The notes under the pieces were generated by a model that had not been told where the DNA came from, searched no databases, and worked only from the letters and a program-made list of their open reading frames with translations. From Cladosporium sp. IMV 00045 (Eukaryota; Ascomycota; Dothideomycetes; Cladosporiales; Cladosporiaceae): a stretch of DNA of 30,295 bases. Position 1 is the stretch's first letter. Each line of letters begins with the position of its first letter. Below, one piece after another: positions 20,857-30,295 of the stretch. The translations under genes were made by a program, and so were the position numbers. The stretch lies in NCBI GenBank assembly GCA_001931905.2, contig MSJI02000428.1:1-30295 (forward strand). Direction: 5' to 3'.

Positions 20857-21189
20857 ATGGCGAATCTTTTCACAAGAAGATGAAGATAATCCAATTTCGT
20901 GGGATATGAGGGACTACTCACAGTCTCTCTCAACAATTGAAGATTTCTTAGCAGATCTGCGTCGTTTTGCTCTATCTATATCGTTAGTATGCCCATGATC
21001 TCGCCGGGCTTCGGCAATTCCGTCTCCACTTGCTCACGCGGGCGTAGGGCGTCTTCCATCTCATCAAGGGCGTCTTCATCTGCATGCTCAATCAGGAAGG
21101 TGCAAAATTGTCTTGTGAGCTTTCGCTGACATCTTTTCATCTTACACCTTGACAAACACTGATCAAAGTCCAAAGGCAATTCAAACAAG
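20857..21189. promoter_or_regulatory. Intergenic region with promoter of the PLP-enzyme gene
   Basis: This is a 333-base gap between two plus-strand genes. A 70-residue minus-strand frame fills 20976-21188 but starts two bases from the plus-strand start codon and is judged spurious. The last 40 bases (CATCTTACACCTTGAC and on) look like an ordinary fungal leader. Confidence 0.45.
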
Positions 21190-22512
21190 ATGTCCTCCTT
21201 CGACGTGAAGTCCGTGAGATCTCAATTCCCCGCTTTGGACCAACAACAGGTCTATTTCGACAATGTGAGCAGCAGCCAATATCTCACTATGAAGAGTCTA
21301 ACTGACAACATCTTTCCAGGCAGGCGGAAGTCAAGTACTGAAGACGGTGATCGATTCCATCACCAACTACCTCTCATCCAACAACGTCCAACTGGGCGCC
21401 TCCTACAAGATCGGGCGAGAGTCCACCCGTCTCTTCGAAGCAGGCTCCGCCGCCGTGGCAAAATACATCAACGCAGACACAGACGAAGTCGTCCTCGGCC
21501 CATCCACAACCCAGCTCTTCCGCAACCTCAGCCTCAGTCTCTACGAGCACATCACGCCGAACTCGGAAATCATCGTGAGCAAGCTCGACCACGAAGCCAA
21601 CATCGCCTCGTGGGTGCAGCTGGCCGAATGGCGCGGATGCAAACTCATCTGGTGGGACTCGCCCGACAAGAAAAACCCGCAGCTTGATGTGCAAGTCCTG
21701 AAAGGCCTCCTGAGCCCCAAAACCAAACTCGTGACCTGCACGCACACGTCCAACATTCTCGGCACGATCAACGACATCAAATCCATCGCGGCCGCCGTGC
21801 ACACCATCCCAGGGGCCCTGCTGTGCGTCGACGCCGTGGCCTACGCGCCGCACCGCGCCATCGACGTGCGCGACCTCGGTGTGGACTTCTACTCCTTTTC
21901 ATGGTACAAGCTGTACGGGCCGCACATCGCGTCGCTGTACGCCTCTCGCTCCGCGCAGCAGTCTATGCGCTCGCTCGGCCACTTCTTCAAGCCCACCGAC
22001 GGGCTGGAGAACAAGCTCGGCCTCGCCGCGGCGAACTACGAGCTGACCGCTTCGATCCCCGAGGTCTGCGCGTACTTGCAGATGACGCCTTGGGAGCAGA
22101 TCGCTGCGCATGAGGAGAAGTTGCAGGGCGTGCTGATCGATTACCTTAATTCGAAGCCGGAGGTGTACAGGATCCTTGGTGAGCCGGTGGCGGATAAAGA
22201 GAAGCGTGTGCCCGTGATCAGTTTTACTGTCAAGGGCCGCAAGAGTAGAGACGTCGTTGAGGCGATCGAGGCGAGGAGCGAGTATGCATGCAGGTGGGGA
22301 GCGTTCTACTCGAACCGTCTTTGTGAGGACATTCTCGGCCTTGATCCTGTGGATGGTGTCGTGAGAGTTAGCTTGTTGCATTACAACACTGGTGAGTCAA
22401 CTATCCCATAAACCAAGGAGACTTTACGCAACGCAAAGCGAATGCTAACGAAATCACAGAGGAGGAAATCAAGGGATACGTGAAGCTGCTCGATGAGATA
22501 GTATCATCGTAG
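21190..22512 (+). CDS. PLP-dependent class V aminotransferase, cysteine desulfurase-like
   Basis: This is a fold-type I, pyridoxal-phosphate enzyme of aminotransferase class V (PF00266). The exons are 21190-21264, 21320-22391 and 22460-22512, with donors GTGAGC and GTGAGT, and they encode 399 residues. Family features are the N-terminal YFDNAGGSQ, the loop STTQLFRNLSLSL, SKLDHEANIASWVQLAE, the CTHTSNILGTINDIKSIAA segment, the cofactor aspartate block CVDAVAYAPHRAIDV, and SWYKLYGPHIASLYA, whose lysine should form the Schiff base. The pattern resembles the cysteine-desulfurase-like VC1184 subgroup, not mitochondrial Nfs1: no targeting peptide is apparent and I see no conserved active-site Cys loop of IscS type. 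The substrate is unknown. Its stop lies only 48 bp from the stop of the convergent regulator gene. Confidence 0.85.
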
Positions 22513-22560
22513 ATTTTTGTCCAGTGCTATATATCTCCAGTCACCGACTTTCTATCCTGA

Positions 22561-25498
22561 TCAATTCGTTTTCTTCATAAACCAATCCGAATTCGCATCG
22601 TACATGAAATTCGTAATATTGAATTCATTATTACCATTTCCCTCCAGAGGCTGATACTCGGTTCCAGCGTCCCCACCGCCGGTGGCATTGCCATTCATTC
22701 CCATGCCTGCGTCAACGCCAGCAGAAATCGGCAGTCGAGGCATGTTGAAGAAATCGAAGACGTCGAGGTATTCCAGCTCGTTTGGCGCTGGTGTGCGCGC
22801 TGGTGTGACGACGTTCACTTTCGCATTCGCAGGCTTGGGCTGGCGAGAGATGAGGAAATCGAGGTCGTAGGCGCACCGACGCATGTCTGCTAGAATGCGA
22901 ACGGTCGATGGGGTCTCACGGACGCCATTCATGTCTGGTGGCGCGCGTTCGCTGTCGTGGTATTCTTCGAGAACACGGGACAGAAGAATGGCGTACCGCT
23001 GTGCGACGTCGTAGTAATAGCCCATCTCGCGCAGTGTTTCAACAAGTGGGTGAATTGCTGGGTTAACTTGGTGGTCTATCGTTGATCCGTGGACGAGCAA
23101 CAATCGAGCAGCCACCCACAGACTGAATGCAAAAGGTGGGCCGAGTTTCGTGAGCATATTGTTGTTCCTCACGTAGGTACATAAGGTACCGATGTCTTCC
23201 ACCGCAGAGTGGCACCTTTGACTGGCGCTGTAAGAGGGTGTAAAGATCGGAGACCTTGTGGTCGGATAAGCTGCAGATGAATGTAGCCGAATGACGGTAC
23301 TTTGCTTACGTTAGCCATTTCCACTCATGCAAGATTCTGGGATGCATCCACTTACGTATGATACGTGATATGCAGCATAGTCCAGATGCAGTTGATCTTG
23401 CTGCTACTGTTGGGGTCGAACATCCGCGACATGTTGCCGTGGTCACTCGGGAGGCTGAACTTCCAAGCATTCAGTTTGCCATCCAACTGGCGATACTGCT
23501 GCTGCCATTCCTCGACATCTGATAGAGCACCAATGTCCACAGGCTTCTTCAAAAATCGATGAATCTCTGACAAGATGCCGAGGATCTCGATGTAGTAGCT
23601 GAAAGAGCCGAGATTTTCAGGTACATCAGCGTGGTATTCGGCACGATCAGGCGGCTGAAACCACCGAGTCTCGACAGGCTGATTGCGGGCCCAAAGATCA
23701 TCGCGGCAGGGCAATTTTCGGTCAATCTCCTTATCGTCAAGAGCGAATTCGAAAGCGGTTGCAAGTGTAGCATATCGGTCAAGGAGGTAGATCATCCAAA
23801 AAAGCCTCCTTCTGGCCTCATCCTCGATGAAAGATCCCGCCTCTGGCAATACCATAGCTCGCAGCGTGTAGATAGATGGGTATACAGGGGCGACGGAAGA
23901 TGAGGTCGTTTCGACAGCTAGTCCGAGTTGCACCACGCTTCTAGCCATCAATGCCAAGAGGTTCCAACCTGGAGGTCCGTTGGAGCTGCCTACAATGTCA
24001 AGCGCTAGAATGACCAAAGCCTGTAGAGCCTTGACAGAGCTGTTCTCAAGGCCGTACAAGAGCACCTTCTGTTTCGATATTGCATGGTAGCGTTCGCGCG
24101 CTTGCGGCGTCAGCCTACCGTCCGTAGAAAACCGCAAAGTTGTGGCGACAATTGCGTGCAGCAGAATGCGATCAGCCTCATCCAAGGCAGCAGAACCGAA
24201 GAGCGAGTCCAAAGTGCTTCGTCTGTGCAATATGGGGCACCACGTATTGACGTGCTTAAAGAACAGGTCTGTCAAGGCATACAAGAGATCATACGGTGGG
24301 AAGTCTTGATCTTGTGTGACAGAATTGGGTCCGTTAGTGGCGACCATACCATTTTGCGAGGCAGATGTAATGTTCAAGCTTGGCGACTCCAGAGGTGGAT
24401 TGCCGGCAGTATAGGATTCACTCGGCGGGAGTGGCCTCTGAATGTTTGGCAATGAAGGGCGTCCTTGCGGTTGTTGCTGAGCCTGTGATGGAGAGATCTG
24501 CGAGGTAGCAGGATAGGACACGCTCGCTTGTCCCGAGGAATACATGTTCTGCGTCGGCTGCTGCATGAAGAGCGCAGCCTCAGCCTGCGGTACATGTTGC
24601 TGGGAGTGCGCGCTGTGAGGCGATGCCTGGTTGCCGGAAGATTGACCACTTATGTGGTTTGTGAGTTGCTGAAGAAGATTCTGCTGCGTCTGTAGGACGC
24701 CTTCTAGTTTGTCTGTTGGAGCATTAGCGCATCTGTCTGATGGCAATGTTGATAAACAGGCCTCGAATATTCATCAGACTGTAGACACTCACCAAGTCGT
24801 GATTCAAGCTCTCGTCCATAACCTTCATCGAAAAACGTCAGCCATCAACAGTTCCCCAAGCACAGAGGTGTATAGGAACAAGCGCAACATGCACTCACGT
24901 GCCTTCCAACAAAACTCTCACTCAAGGCTATCTCCCGCAATGCACTCTTCTCTTGCACTGCTATCTTCCACTTTGAAGGGAGACTTCAACCGAGAAATGC
25001 GTGAGATAGCTACATAAGTGCATTAAGCTCACTTATACTCTTTTGAATTGAGAAAGGCAATGTAGAGAACGAGCATAGAGCGTCCATAGTAGGGCGTCTG
25101 TTGTGGAAGGCACCATGTTCCTTGACGAGCCGCTTACCTGCACGTAACCCAGGTTTCTTGCGTTCTTTATACTCGCAAGCCTGGCCGTTTCTAACGCACC
25201 ACCCGCAGCGAGGCTGACCTCGATCGCACTTAACCTGTTGTTGATCATAGGTTAGCTGCGTCTGCTATATGCCTATACAAAATGACTTGCTCACTTTTCG
25301 AGATTTGCACAGTTCACACGATACGCTCAATGGACGTGATGTCCTCTGCCTCTTTCGCCTCCCGGACTCATCCTGGCCATCGCCGTCTGAGGCATCGTCT
25401 TCTTCGCCACTCCAGCCATCCTCGTCTCTCTGCTCGGGAGGATGGCTGGGCGAATCGTCGGTCTTTGGCGTGTGGTTGGCGTTGGAGGACATCTCCAT
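22561..25498 (-). CDS. rhaR: Zn2Cys6 transcription factor, probable L-rhamnose regulator (RhaR/TRC1 type)
   Basis: Five exons: 25498-25295, 25234-25138, 24822-24793 (30 bases), 24712-23356 and 23299-22561. All junctions keep phase and give 808 residues. An acidic N-terminus and basic GRRKRQR patch lead into the zinc cluster, C-X2-C-X6-C-X6-C-X2-C-X6-C, split by intron 1 after CELCKSRK and resuming VKCDRGQPRC. A linker and short coiled coil follow (GYGRELESRLDKLEGVLQ), then a Gln/Ser/Pro-rich stretch. The fungal transcription factor domain (PF04082-like) runs from about FPPYDLLYALTDLFFKHVNT. Intron 2 is 315 bases, long for this genome. The rhamnose role is inferred from the divergent LRA3 gene 466 bp away; the A. 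nidulans rhaR gene is, as I recall, also beside a rhamnonate dehydratase gene. The zinc-cluster call is firm, the specific role less so. Confidence 0.8.
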
Positions 25499-25964
25499 AG
25501 TGTTCGGGTTGCGGGAAAGCAGCGACCGAAGACGTGGGCGGCTCGGCTTTTTGATGGTGCTGTGAGGCTGCCATACCCCGCTCTGTCTGCGCCAAGTGGT
25601 GAACTCCTCGCTTCAATGGACCTTTTGGCTGCCGAGGCGGGACTTGGATGTGACAACATCACGCCAGTCGAGGCCCGTGAAAACAACGGACGGACTACCT
25701 CGTCGCCGAATGCGTCTTCAGCCGTCGTCAATCACTGACCCACCTAGATAGCTGGTAGGAAAATATACTTGTATGCCGATGGTTTCCTTAGAAGGTCTTC
25801 CTCGCTCTCTTCATTTCTCCTCTTATTTCCCTCTTCAACACCTCGTCTTCTGGAACTGATTTCACAAGATTTGCATCTTCATACCTGGCGAGCAAGTCAG
25901 GAATTCGATCCGCCTTGGAGAGCATTGATCACATCAACATAAGCAAGACCAACAATCCGACATC
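25499..25964. promoter_or_regulatory. Divergent promoter shared by the regulator and LRA3
   Basis: This 466-base segment lies between the two divergent start codons. It contains CGGACGG at about 25688, a direct pair of CGG triplets of the kind Zn2Cys6 proteins bind, and CGGGACTTGG at 25638-25647. ACTTGG recurs inverted as CCAAGT at 25592-25597. A CT-rich tract before the LRA3 start (about 25795-25860) resembles fungal core promoters. Self-regulation of the factor is inferred from layout only. Confidence 0.5.
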
Positions 25965-27316
25965 ATGCCATCCTCAACCAGCGGTGTCGCCTCATTCCCG
26001 AGGATCAAGGAAATCCGTACATTCCTGGTTCAAGGTGTTGGATCCGGCGGAGACTACCACAATGTCAAGGGTGGCCACTGGTTGATCGATTCCAAAATCG
26101 CAACACCCATGTCCCACTACCCTCAATATCGCAACTCGCGAACGGACTTTGGCATCAACGTCTTGGGTTCTTTCTGTGTCGAGATCGAGGCGACAGATGG
26201 ATCAAAGGGCTTTGCAACTGGCTTCGGTGGCCCACCTGCTTGTTGGTTGACTGCTGAGCACTTCAGAAGATTTCTCATTGGCTCTGGTGAGCACCGCGAG
26301 AATAGAAATACCGAGGCGTTGTACTGACCGATTCAACAGATCCCAGAGATACCAACAATCTCTTCGAGCAAATGTACAGAGCCTCGATGTTCTACGGCCG
26401 CAAGGGACTTCCAGTCGCCGTGATCTCCGTCATCGATCTGGCACTGTGGGATTTGCTGGGCAAGATTCGCAACGAGCCCGTATACAAGATGATCGGAGGA
26501 GCAACGCGCGATCGCCTCGACTTCTACTGCACCGGCCCTCAACCGACAGCAGCGAGAGAAATGGGCTTCACCGGCTCTAAAGTGGCCCTCCCCTACAGCG
26601 CCGCCGAAGGCCGCGAAGGAATGCGCAAGAACTACGAATACCTGAAGTCACACCGCGATGCGCTGGGCCCCGATTTCCCTCTGCGCGTCGACTGCTGGAT
26701 GAGTCTGAACGTATCCTACATCATCGAGCTGGCGGAGAAGTGCAAGCACCTAGACATCGACTGGTGGGAGGAGGTGCTCTCGCCGGACGACGTCGACGGC
26801 TTCGCGCTCATCAAGCGCGCCCACCCGACCATCAAGTTCACCACGGGCGAGCACGAGTACTCGCGCTACGGCTTCCGCAAGCTGATCGAGGGCCGCAACA
26901 TCGACATCCTCCAGCCGGACGTCATGTGGGTCGGCGGTCTGACCGAACTCCTCAAAGTCTCCGCTATGGCAGCCGCGTACGACCTGCCCGTCGTGCCTCA
27001 CGCGAGCGGGCCTTACAGCTACCACTTCGTCGTCTCGCAAGCCAACAGCCCCTTCCAGGAATACCTGGCCAACTCGCCGGATGGCCGCAGCGTGCTCCCC
27101 GTCTTTGGCAACTTGTTCATCAACGAGCCGATTCCGACAAAGGGTTACCTCGACGTCAGCGAATTGGATAAGCCCGGGTTTGGGCTGGAGCTGAACCCAG
27201 CCGCGCCTCTTATTGACGCGGCAAATGTTCTGAACCCGGCTCCCGCGAAGTCGCTCGTGCTGCCTGCGCAAGAGAATGAGCAGGAAGCGAGCGTGAATGG
27301 TAACGGGACCGCGTAG
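25965..27316 (+). CDS. LRA3: L-rhamnonate dehydratase (enolase superfamily)
   Basis: This is step 3 of L-rhamnose catabolism: it removes water from L-rhamnonate to give 2-keto-3-deoxy-L-rhamnonate. The exons are 25965-26286 and 26340-27316, separated by a 53-base intron (GTGAGC...CAG), for 432 residues. The sequence closely follows the bacterial rhamnonate dehydratase RhmD: GGHW (His38) and RNSRTDFG (Arg59) in the N-terminal cap, IDLALWDLLGK, the metal ligands Asp225 (RVDCWMSL), Glu251 (WWEEVL) and Glu278 (TTGEHEYSR), Asp301 (QPDVMWVGG) and the catalytic His328 (VVPHASG). The 24-residue C-terminus after the conserved core is Ala/Glu-rich and probably disordered. There is no targeting signal, so it is probably cytosolic. 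The call is among the firmest here, since RhmD differs clearly from other mandelate racemase-type enzymes. Confidence 0.93.
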
Positions 27317-29207
27317 TGGAGTTTCAAAGCATTGTTTTCTCGGAGTTTCGGGTGGACAGCTGTCTTGTCGGCAGATATCCACGTCATATCGATTTGTTTC
27401 CTGAATAGAATCATGAATGTTATTTGCATAGCCGCACGAGACTCCCTGACAAACGATGATGTCCCTAAGTATCACGATGTTCGTGTATTCTCTGTATTTC
27501 CGCCGCCATTCGCTCTCATGTCTCATAGGGCTGAAGAAAGATGCAACATAGTTACCTTGCAGCTTACTCGATTTGTCAGTCAGCAGTCAGCGCGTCTTTC
27601 AGGTGGGATTTACGCATCTCTCTGAACCGTGCACTACGTTGTATTCCTACGTGTATAGGAGCAGGGCTCCTCCTCAACCCCATTGGTCAACAACCTGAGA
27701 TCCTACAGCTTTCCCACTTGACTGCTACCACCTAGTTTCCAAATTTCGGTTTCATTCGCAAGCACGGCGTCTGAGCTTGTTGATCCTGAGAGGCGCAGTC
27801 GTGTGAACATTGCGCGTTGCGGTATACTGTAATTTCGGCTGCCTTGAGATATGTACAGTTGTTGTTCACCCGTCATCCGAGGCTTCTCGCTCCGTCACTT
27901 GCTTACATGCCACTTTGCATATTCGAGCGGTACGAGGTCTGATTGCTTGCATGCTTGATAATGCGGTTCTCTCTCAATGACCGCACCGCCTGAGTCTTCG
28001 TCGGAGAACATGCACGGCTTCGCCTCTCGATCAGTTGTCAGCATCCAAGAGATCTTCTACCGCCGATACGTTGTAGGGTTAGAAGCATGTAGGTGACTTC
28101 TTGCAAGCGATCGATGTCACCCGTCGATATCTGATCAATCATTGTCATACCTCGCTACGCCGCGGCTGCATATTCCTGATGCGCATGGCGTCAAGGCAAC
28201 CGCCGCTGACAGTTCGACGACCGCAGCACAATTCCGCGGACTCGGGTTCGCGCGACGCTACAATCTGTGACATTTGAAGGAACTCCCCCTGTTCTCATGG
28301 AACGAGCTGGTCAATTCGCCTGCCTGCCCGCCGTGGTCGCCCAATCGACAAACGAACGAGAGCGAACGAACCGCCAGGCCACCCGGCCTGAGTAGCAGGA
28401 GTCTTTCAGCTTTCAAAACTCACTCATCAAAACCACGACCAACAGCGTACGTTATCTCACTTCCCAGCATCGAACAGTCATGACTCCCACCAAATAACGT
28501 CCCAGCAAACTGCCCGAACGGACGGGAATACAAGACCACGCCCTGTGGAACAACCTTCCTACCAGCGTATTCCCCCGTCATCGCCCATGCATCTGATACC
28601 GACGCTGCGGCCGGCCAGGCGATCTGACAGCAGAGTACCGTACCCCGTCAGACGGGTCCTAGTACCTTCACGCATCGCAAAGCCGTGAGTGGAATCGCAA
28701 TACGCACTTGCATTCGCATCATCTCCTTAATCTCAAACGGCAACCGGCATAGTTCGCAACCGACACCCTTGCGACCTATAACGACCCGTCGACGGCTGGT
28801 GGCTGTAAGAGCAAACACATACACGTTTTTCCGCGCTCACTCACTCCGTCGAGGTACTTTTGTCTCGTCGTCGCGGCTTCGCGCGGTGATGCAGGTACTG
28901 ACTGTTAGTGGTTCGATGGGGAGTGGGTGCGGTTTAGGTAAGACGATGGATATAAATGCTCGCCACCCAGAGCAATCGTTCTCAGTAAGTGTCCTGTATT
29001 CACACCACATCCTGTTTCGTCTGCATTCTCCGGTTTCCTTGCAATTATTGAAGCGTTCGAGCGTCCGCACTGCTTTCCGCGTTTCGTTCCCAAAAACATT
29101 CAACACATAAAGCAAAAAAGACGACATCGACAACGACAACGCCATCGTCGAAAGCCAAGGCAAACCAAAGCCCAACCCAACAAACGCACCACCACCACAC
29201 ACCAACA
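27317..29207. other. Intergenic region, about 1.9 kb
   Basis: The sequence after LRA3 shows no supported gene on either strand. Short frames of 60 to 150 codons exist, but none has protein-like composition or family resemblance. The last 100 bases are A/C-rich (CAACGACAAC and similar) and look like an unstructured fungal 5' leader for the small gene at 29208. A spliced leader exon near 28890-28940 (followed by GTAAGA) is possible but not demonstrable. Confidence 0.5.
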
Positions 29208-29480
29208 ATGTGCATCCAAGTAATCGAACGCTTCTCTGTCTGCCGCTGCGTCTACTACCGACACTCCGTCGACCCCTGCCCAGCGCGCGCACAGCGAGGC
29301 CACGGCGTGCAGGAGAAGACCGTCTACGTCGGCTACGCTTGCGATAGGCACGCTCGAGGCAGGGGCGGCCGTGCTGGTTTCAGCTCGGACGACGGTCGTC
29401 GGCATCGAATTCATTCACCTGTGATGTTTGGGAAGAACAGGCGCGCTCGTCGGATGGCGATGATGGGTTGGGTTTGTTGA
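29208..29480 (+). CDS. Small cysteine-rich conserved fungal protein
   Basis: The 90-residue protein begins MCIQVIERFSVCRCVYYRHS. It carries a Cys/His-rich first half (Cys2, Cys12, Cys14, then DPCPARAQRGHG, QEKTVYVGYACDRH). I recall this pattern, MCIQVxERYxVCRCxYYxHxVDPC, from uncharacterised small proteins widespread in Pezizomycotina. The spaced Cys and His residues suggest metal binding, but no known zinc-finger spacing is matched. The second half is Arg/Gly-rich (ARGRGGRAGF, GKNRRARRMAM). No signal peptide is seen, so secretion is unlikely. The start is the first ATG, in a CCAACA-ATG context after an A/C-rich leader. The function is unknown. Confidence 0.75.
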   Translation: MCIQVIERFSVCRCVYYRHSVDPCPARAQRGHGVQEKTVYVGYACDRHARGRGGRAGFSSDDGRRHRIHSPVMFGKNRRARRMAMMGWVC

Positions 29481-30221
29481 TGGGATCGTGAGACGGATGA
29501 AATTTGTTCTGGTCGGATGAGGATGAGGCTGCCGATTCATCAGCTGGATTAAGAAGGTGGCCGGGTTGGATGGAAGGATTAGTGTCCTGGTACGAATTGC
29601 TTTTTCTGGCGTGCAGGGGCGACCCAACGCACGCAGAAACCCAAGGATCGATCGTTTGTCATGTTCGTTCAGCATTGTTCTCTCGGCTCTTTCTATTTGT
29701 GTCGAATTCTGGGACGGTTTTTGGGTCAAGTGATCGATCATCATGATGTGGATCATCTTGTCTTTTTGAGAGATAGATGCTTATGATCTCAAGATCGGAG
29801 TTCAAGTCACGATTCATGGTGCTTGGAGGGATGATCGTTATGGTGTCATGATAATCGAGTCGATCGAGGTTGAATGCGACAATTGCGGCGCTGGTCGCAG
29901 CAAGGTCGAACGATAAGATTGAAGAGGTGTATCAATCGAAGACCGTGAGCATGACGGCGGTCCTTTCACTTTCCATGTGCAAATCATCACCTTCTTATGG
30001 CAAAATGCAATATACTCCAGTTACAGAAGAGTCAGACAGGCTACGACATGAAGTGAGCTTATGGAATCGTGTCAAGGGACATCACCTCATTGATCCTTCT
30101 TGACGGTCTCCTCACATGTGCAAAAGAGTAGGAACAGCAAAGCATCATCACAAGACAGCAACGACATGTACGAGGCCTCTCTCAACGACCATATCGATCC
30201 ACTCAAGACCAAAACCAAAGC
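29481..30221. other. Intergenic region between the small gene and the tRNA
   Basis: About 0.74 kb holds the 3' UTR of the small gene and then AT-richer DNA. It has several GATCGAT-type and ATGATC-type words near 29720-29870. No gene is supported. Confidence 0.45.
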
Positions 30222-30228
30222 AAAAAAA
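30222..30228 (-). terminator. RNA polymerase III terminator (T7 on the minus strand)
   Basis: Seven A residues on the plus strand read as a T7 run on the minus strand, about 34 bases beyond the tRNA 3' end, the usual signal for RNA polymerase III to stop. The trailer between them contains a perfect 5-bp hairpin at 30232-30246. Confidence 0.65.
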
Positions 30229-30261
30229 CAACCCTCGTAATGAGGGAGACTCTACTCTGCG

Positions 30262-30295
30262 TGACCGACGCAGGGATCGAACCTGCAATCTCTTG
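30262..30295 (-). tRNA. Partial tRNA, 3' part only (cut by the window edge)
   Basis: Read on the minus strand, the sequence gives a five-base variable-loop-like AGATT and a T arm. The T stem is GCAGG paired with CCTGC around the loop TTCGATC. A seven-base acceptor strand GTCGGTC follows, with A as discriminator. GGTTCGATCCC is a good B box for RNA polymerase III. The anticodon arm, D arm and 5' acceptor strand lie beyond the right edge, so the amino acid cannot be read. The acceptor strand predicts a 5' end GACCGAC, which would suit a tRNA-Trp, but this is only a guess. Confidence 0.85.

Noticed and set aside
20976..21188. 70-codon minus-strand frame upstream of the PLP enzyme
   Set aside because: Its start would lie two bases from the plus-strand start codon and there is no room for a promoter; no family is recognised, although its composition is not absurd.
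26750..27526. 258-codon minus-strand frame opposite LRA3
   Set aside because: The plus strand encodes the rhamnonate dehydratase active site over the same bases; the antisense frame has Arg/Val/Asp-rich shadow composition.
1..30295. Transposons, CRISPR arrays, viral genes and a secondary-metabolite cluster
   Set aside because: No transposase, reverse transcriptase, integrase, long terminal or inverted repeats, spaced repeat arrays, viral proteins or polyketide/peptide synthase sequences were seen.

Overview
The window is nuclear DNA of a filamentous ascomycete (Pezizomycotina, plausibly Dothideomycetes). It has mostly single-exon or few-exon genes with short GT-AG introns, a fungal Zn2Cys6 regulator, fungus-specific protein families, long pyrimidine-rich intergenic stretches and no prokaryotic operon signals. 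I resolved eleven protein-coding genes with confidence or near confidence, one probable small two-exon gene, and a tRNA cut by the right edge.

Layout from left to right. 1-4340 is gene-poor: simple repeats and promoter-like sequence, but no gene I can support. 4341-5089 (-) is mitochondrial ATP synthase subunit g, divergent from 5353-7419 (+), a ROK1-type DEAD-box helicase. 7623-8534 (-) and 8911-9966 (+) are a divergent pair, L-rhamnose 1-dehydrogenase and L-rhamnono-lactonase. A block of unrelated genes follows: a CBM48-like protein with a Ser/Asp-rich tail (10969-11772, -), an ADIP/Msd1/TINA-type coiled-coil protein (12835-14514, -), a phosphoinositide-specific phospholipase C (15132-16883, -), a small hypothetical gene (17847-18285, -), a fungal hypothetical protein (19062-20856, +) and a PLP-dependent cysteine-desulfurase-like protein (21190-22512, +). 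22561-25498 (-) is a Zn2Cys6 regulator, best read as the RhaR/TRC1-type rhamnose regulator, divergent from 25965-27316 (+), L-rhamnonate dehydratase. After about 1.9 kb without a gene comes a small cysteine-rich conserved protein (29208-29480, +). The 3' half of a tRNA on the minus strand ends the window.

The connecting theme is the non-phosphorylated fungal L-rhamnose pathway. LRA1 oxidises L-rhamnose to the lactone, LRA2 opens it to L-rhamnonate and LRA3 dehydrates that to 2-keto-3-deoxy-L-rhamnonate. The aldolase LRA4, which would make pyruvate and L-lactaldehyde, is not visible here. The three enzymes and the candidate regulator form two divergent promoter pairs about 12.6 kb apart, separated by genes with no evident role in sugar use. 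This looks like a loosened or split catabolic cluster. I did not find an obviously new class of system. The least explained items are the gene-poor left end, the 3' end of the small gene near 18 kb, and the PLP enzyme that converges on the regulator.
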